Assembly: GCA_947458415.1 (NCBI GenBank)
Contig: CANGZG010000101.1
Coordinates: 1 to 8,791, forward strand
Direction: 5' to 3'
From: Comamonadaceae bacterium
GTDB lineage: Bacteria > Pseudomonadota > Gammaproteobacteria > Burkholderiales > Burkholderiaceae_C
DNA: 8,791 nucleotides
A program made the position numbers and the translations under genes. The notes beneath the pieces were generated by a model. The model saw only the letters and a program-made list of their open reading frames with translations. It was not told where the DNA came from and did no database searches. Positions 7,009 through 8,791 of this stretch are shown piece after piece; the stretch's first letter is position 1, and each line of letters starts with the position of its first letter.

Positions 7009-7899
7009 TCACGACTTTTTGCGCATCAATGTCCGCACGTCGTCTTCGTAACCTTTGAGCACTTTCACCGCGCGGGCGCGTTGCTCTGGCGTGGTGGTGT
7101 TGTGCAGTTGTGCCGAGGCTTCGCAATTGCTTCGTTTGCGTTTTTTCAGGTAGGCCGCGTAGTCCGGGTCTGCGCTGTGCAAACTGCTTTGCAACCATTG
7201 GCGCACCCAAACGCGCGCTTCCTCGGCGCTGGGGCGGCTTTGCACAATCCGCGTGTGCATGGCCAGACTTTCTCGTTGCTGACGCTCTCTTTCAGCATAC
7301 GTGCGCTCTGCCTCATAGCCAGAGTTTTGCGCGAGCTGGCGCAACAATTTTTTCTGTGGCGGACTCATTCGACCATAAAAACGTTCAGCGTTTGCCAGAC
7401 CCTTGTCAGTTTGCGCATCCAATTGGGCTTCAGCCGACGCGTCCAATTTCCACTCTTTGCGGTAGTCTTTCAAATCCTCTTGGTATTTCTTTTTCAAGGT
7501 TTGCAGTTGTGCGTTGGTCAAGGTCAATGACAGGCGCGTCAGCGGTTCTTCAAATTGCTCGATCAGCGGGTCCAGGCTGTCTGTGATCGATTGGGCCAAA
7601 CTGCACACTTGTTCGGGTGTGATGTCTTCGGGCGCCAACTTTTGCATGGCTTTGAGCCAGTCGGCATACAAGGGCAACTGTGTTTGGCGATGCCAGTCCA
7701 GCACAGATTGCAAATCGGCCAAGGTTTGTTTTTCTTGGGCAGCGTTCAAATCCACATGCGGGTTGATCCACAAGAACATCAGCAAATTTGGCGCGTTGTT
7801 GTAGCCTGAAACCATCAAACTGCAACCTGACAAAGACAAGCACGCACTTAAAAAAAAGAGTTTGGCTACCCGCCAACCCTGGGAGAAATGCTGATTCAT
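7009..7899 (-). CDS. DUF6279-type lipoprotein
   Basis: A 296-residue predicted lipoprotein. From ATG 7897-7899 it begins 'MNQHFSQGWRVAKLFF', a basic then hydrophobic signal, with lipobox 'LSGC' placing the lipidated cysteine at residue 26; Ser at +2 favours the outer membrane by the E. coli rule. The next part, 'YNNAPNLLMFLWINPHVDL' and 'VLDWHRQTQLPLYADWL', is the recognisable block of DUF6279 lipoproteins. The rest is highly charged, mostly helical and probably coiled coil (for example 'QTLKKKYQEDLKDYRKEW'), ending in Lys-rich sequence. Function is unknown. In-frame ATGs further upstream would add residues that spoil the signal peptide and overlap glmU. A TTGACA hexamer occurs on this strand at 7934-7929 but without a good -10 partner. 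The neighbouring glmU, 28 bases away and divergent, is an envelope gene, a loose contextual link only. Confidence 0.85.
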   Translation of the reverse strand: MNQHFSQGWRVAKLFFLSACLSLSGCSLMVSGYNNAPNLLMFLWINPHVDLNAAQEKQTLADLQSVLDWHRQTQLPLYADWLKAMQKLAPEDITPEQVCSLAQSITDSLDPLIEQFEEPLTRLSLTLTNAQLQTLKKKYQEDLKDYRKEWKLDASAEAQLDAQTDKGLANAERFYGRMSPPQKKLLRQLAQNSGYEAERTYAERERQQRESLAMHTRIVQSRPSAEEARVWVRQWLQSSLHSADPDYAAYLKKRKRSNCEASAQLHNTTTPEQRARAVKVLKGYEDDVRTLMRKKS

Positions 7900-7902
7900 A
7901 AT
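7897..7902 (+). promoter_or_regulatory. Possible -10 box for glmU
   Basis: CATAAT matches the sigma-70 -10 consensus in five of six positions and lies 25 bases before the glmU ATG, on top of the divergent lipoprotein start codon. No convincing -35 is seen at 16-18 bases upstream, so this is tentative. Confidence 0.25.
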
Positions 7903-7927
7903 CGCTGTCACAGAGGAAACCCAATAC

Positions 7928-8791
7928 ATGTCAAACATTGATGTGGTCATCATGGCGGCGGGCAAAGGTACCCGCATGCACAGCAGTATGCCTAAAGTGC
8001 TTCACCGTTTAGGGGGAAGGGCTTTGTTGCAGCATGTGATTGAGACGGCAAAACAGATTCACGCCAGACGGGTGCTGGTCATCACGGGTCATGGGGCCGA
8101 GCAAGTCGAAGCGGTGCTGGCCCAACAAACGGCGATCCAGACGGTTCGGCAAATCCCCCAACTGGGCACCGGGCATGCCATGCAGCAAGCGGCGCCACTG
8201 CTGCAAGACGATGGCGTCACTCTGGTGTTGTCAGGCGATGTGCCCTTGATTCAAGCCGACACGTTGCAGGCCTTGCTGACGCTGTGCGGCGGCCAAGCGT
8301 TGGCGTTGTTGAGTTTGAACACTCCTCAGCCCCAAGGCTATGGACGCATTGTTCGCAATGCACAACAACAAGTCACCGCCATTGTGGAAGACAAAGATGC
8401 AACGGATGAACAACGCCGCATCCAAGAAATTTACAGCGGCACCATGGCAGTGCCGACCCGTTTGTTGCGCGCTTGGTTGGCGCGCTTGGACAACCGCAAT
8501 GCACAAGGCGAGTTTTATTTGACCGATGTGGTGAAGTTTGCGGTGGCCGATGGCTGTGAAGTCAAAGCGCATTGCATAGACCAAGCCTGGCAGGTGGAAG
8601 GCGTGAACACGCCAGTGCAATTGGCGGCGTTAGAGCGGGCTTATCAGCAACACCAAGCCCAGCGTTTGATGCAACAAGGCGTGCGTTTGGCAGACCCTTC
8701 GCGTTTGGATGTGCGGGGTGAATTGGTGTGCGGTTCGGATGTGGAAATCGATGTCAACTGTGTGTTTGAAGGCAAGGTGCATTTGGGCGAG
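7928..8791 (+). CDS. glmU: GlmU, bifunctional UDP-GlcNAc synthesis enzyme, N-terminal part
   Basis: The first 288 codons are visible and the frame is open at the window edge; the full family protein is about 455 residues. The N-terminal domain is the uridylyltransferase that makes UDP-GlcNAc from GlcNAc-1-phosphate and UTP. Visible motifs are 'MAAGKGTRM' (9-17), Lys23 of 'MPKVLH', 'QLGTGHAMQQAAP' (78-90), metal-binding Asp104 of 'SGDVPL', 'GYGRI' (137-141), Glu154 and Asn227 of 'VEGVN'. From about 255, 'RLADPSRLDVRGEL' and 'DVEIDVN' begin the left-handed beta-helix that carries the acetyltransferase, which acetylates glucosamine-1-phosphate; its active site lies outside the window. The E. coli Asn169 position is Tyr169 here ('QEIYSG'). 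The ATG at 7928 has AGAGGA (7912-7917) ten bases upstream. The product feeds peptidoglycan and lipopolysaccharide synthesis and is normally essential. Confidence 0.97.
   Translation, partial: MSNIDVVIMAAGKGTRMHSSMPKVLHRLGGRALLQHVIETAKQIHARRVLVITGHGAEQVEAVLAQQTAIQTVRQIPQLGTGHAMQQAAPLLQDDGVTLVLSGDVPLIQADTLQALLTLCGGQALALLSLNTPQPQGYGRIVRNAQQQVTAIVEDKDATDEQRRIQEIYSGTMAVPTRLLRAWLARLDNRNAQGEFYLTDVVKFAVADGCEVKAHCIDQAWQVEGVNTPVQLAALERAYQQHQAQRLMQQGVRLADPSRLDVRGELVCGSDVEIDVNCVFEGKVHLGE

Noticed and set aside
7081..7586. Two overlapping plus-strand open frames of about 150 codons opposite the lipoprotein gene
   Set aside because: Both are antisense to a gene with a clear lipobox and family block, and neither has a recognisable domain or ribosome binding site.
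7929..7934. Perfect TTGACA -35 hexamer on the minus strand upstream of the lipoprotein gene
   Set aside because: At 15-18 bases spacing the possible -10 hexamers match the consensus in three or fewer positions, and the hexamer is also part of the glmU start sequence, so chance is a good explanation.
1..8791. Mobile element, defence system, CRISPR, prophage or biosynthetic cluster
   Set aside because: No transposase, integrase, terminal repeats, spacer-repeat periodicity, nuclease/helicase modules or composition shift were seen; all genes fit a conserved chromosomal region.

Overview
The window looks like ordinary chromosomal DNA of a beta-proteobacterium, most likely Burkholderiales and probably Comamonadaceae-like. 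The basis is protein style recalled from memory: the Atm1-type exporter, the Slt-type transglycosylase divergent from 5-formyltetrahydrofolate cyclo-ligase, the DUF6279-type lipoprotein, and the metallo-beta-lactamase-fold protein with an altered zinc motif. No database search was possible. Base composition is moderately GC-rich and even throughout. I see no insertion sequence, phage gene, tRNA, rRNA or CRISPR array. Nine protein-coding genes fill almost all of it and no gene-free stretch exceeds 60 bases.

Layout from left to right: the 3' end of a DUF2147 gene (+); a crotonase-family gene with the active site of an enoyl-CoA isomerase (+); a YciA-like acyl-CoA thioesterase (-); an Atm1/HMT1-type ABC exporter (+); a periplasmic soluble lytic transglycosylase (-); 5-formyltetrahydrofolate cyclo-ligase (+); an MBL-fold protein (+); a DUF6279-type lipoprotein (-); and the 5' end of glmU (+), cut by the window edge. 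After the first two genes strands mostly alternate. The three convergent junctions are +18, -4 and +6 bases, and the three divergent gaps are 35, 40 and 28 bases, so promoters and terminators must lie largely inside neighbouring genes.

The genes do not form one pathway. Two act on acyl-CoA (isomerase, thioesterase). Two concern the cell wall: the transglycosylase cleaves peptidoglycan, and GlmU makes its precursor UDP-GlcNAc. One is folate metabolism, one is export of glutathione-linked compounds, and three are poorly characterised (DUF2147, MBL-fold, DUF6279). I did not find a clear new multi-gene system. The points most worth a second look are a 39-base near-perfect inverted repeat covering the divergent thioesterase/ABC start region, the MBL-fold protein that keeps one zinc site and has lost the other, and the isomerase-type active site in a protein that automatic annotation would probably call enoyl-CoA hydratase.
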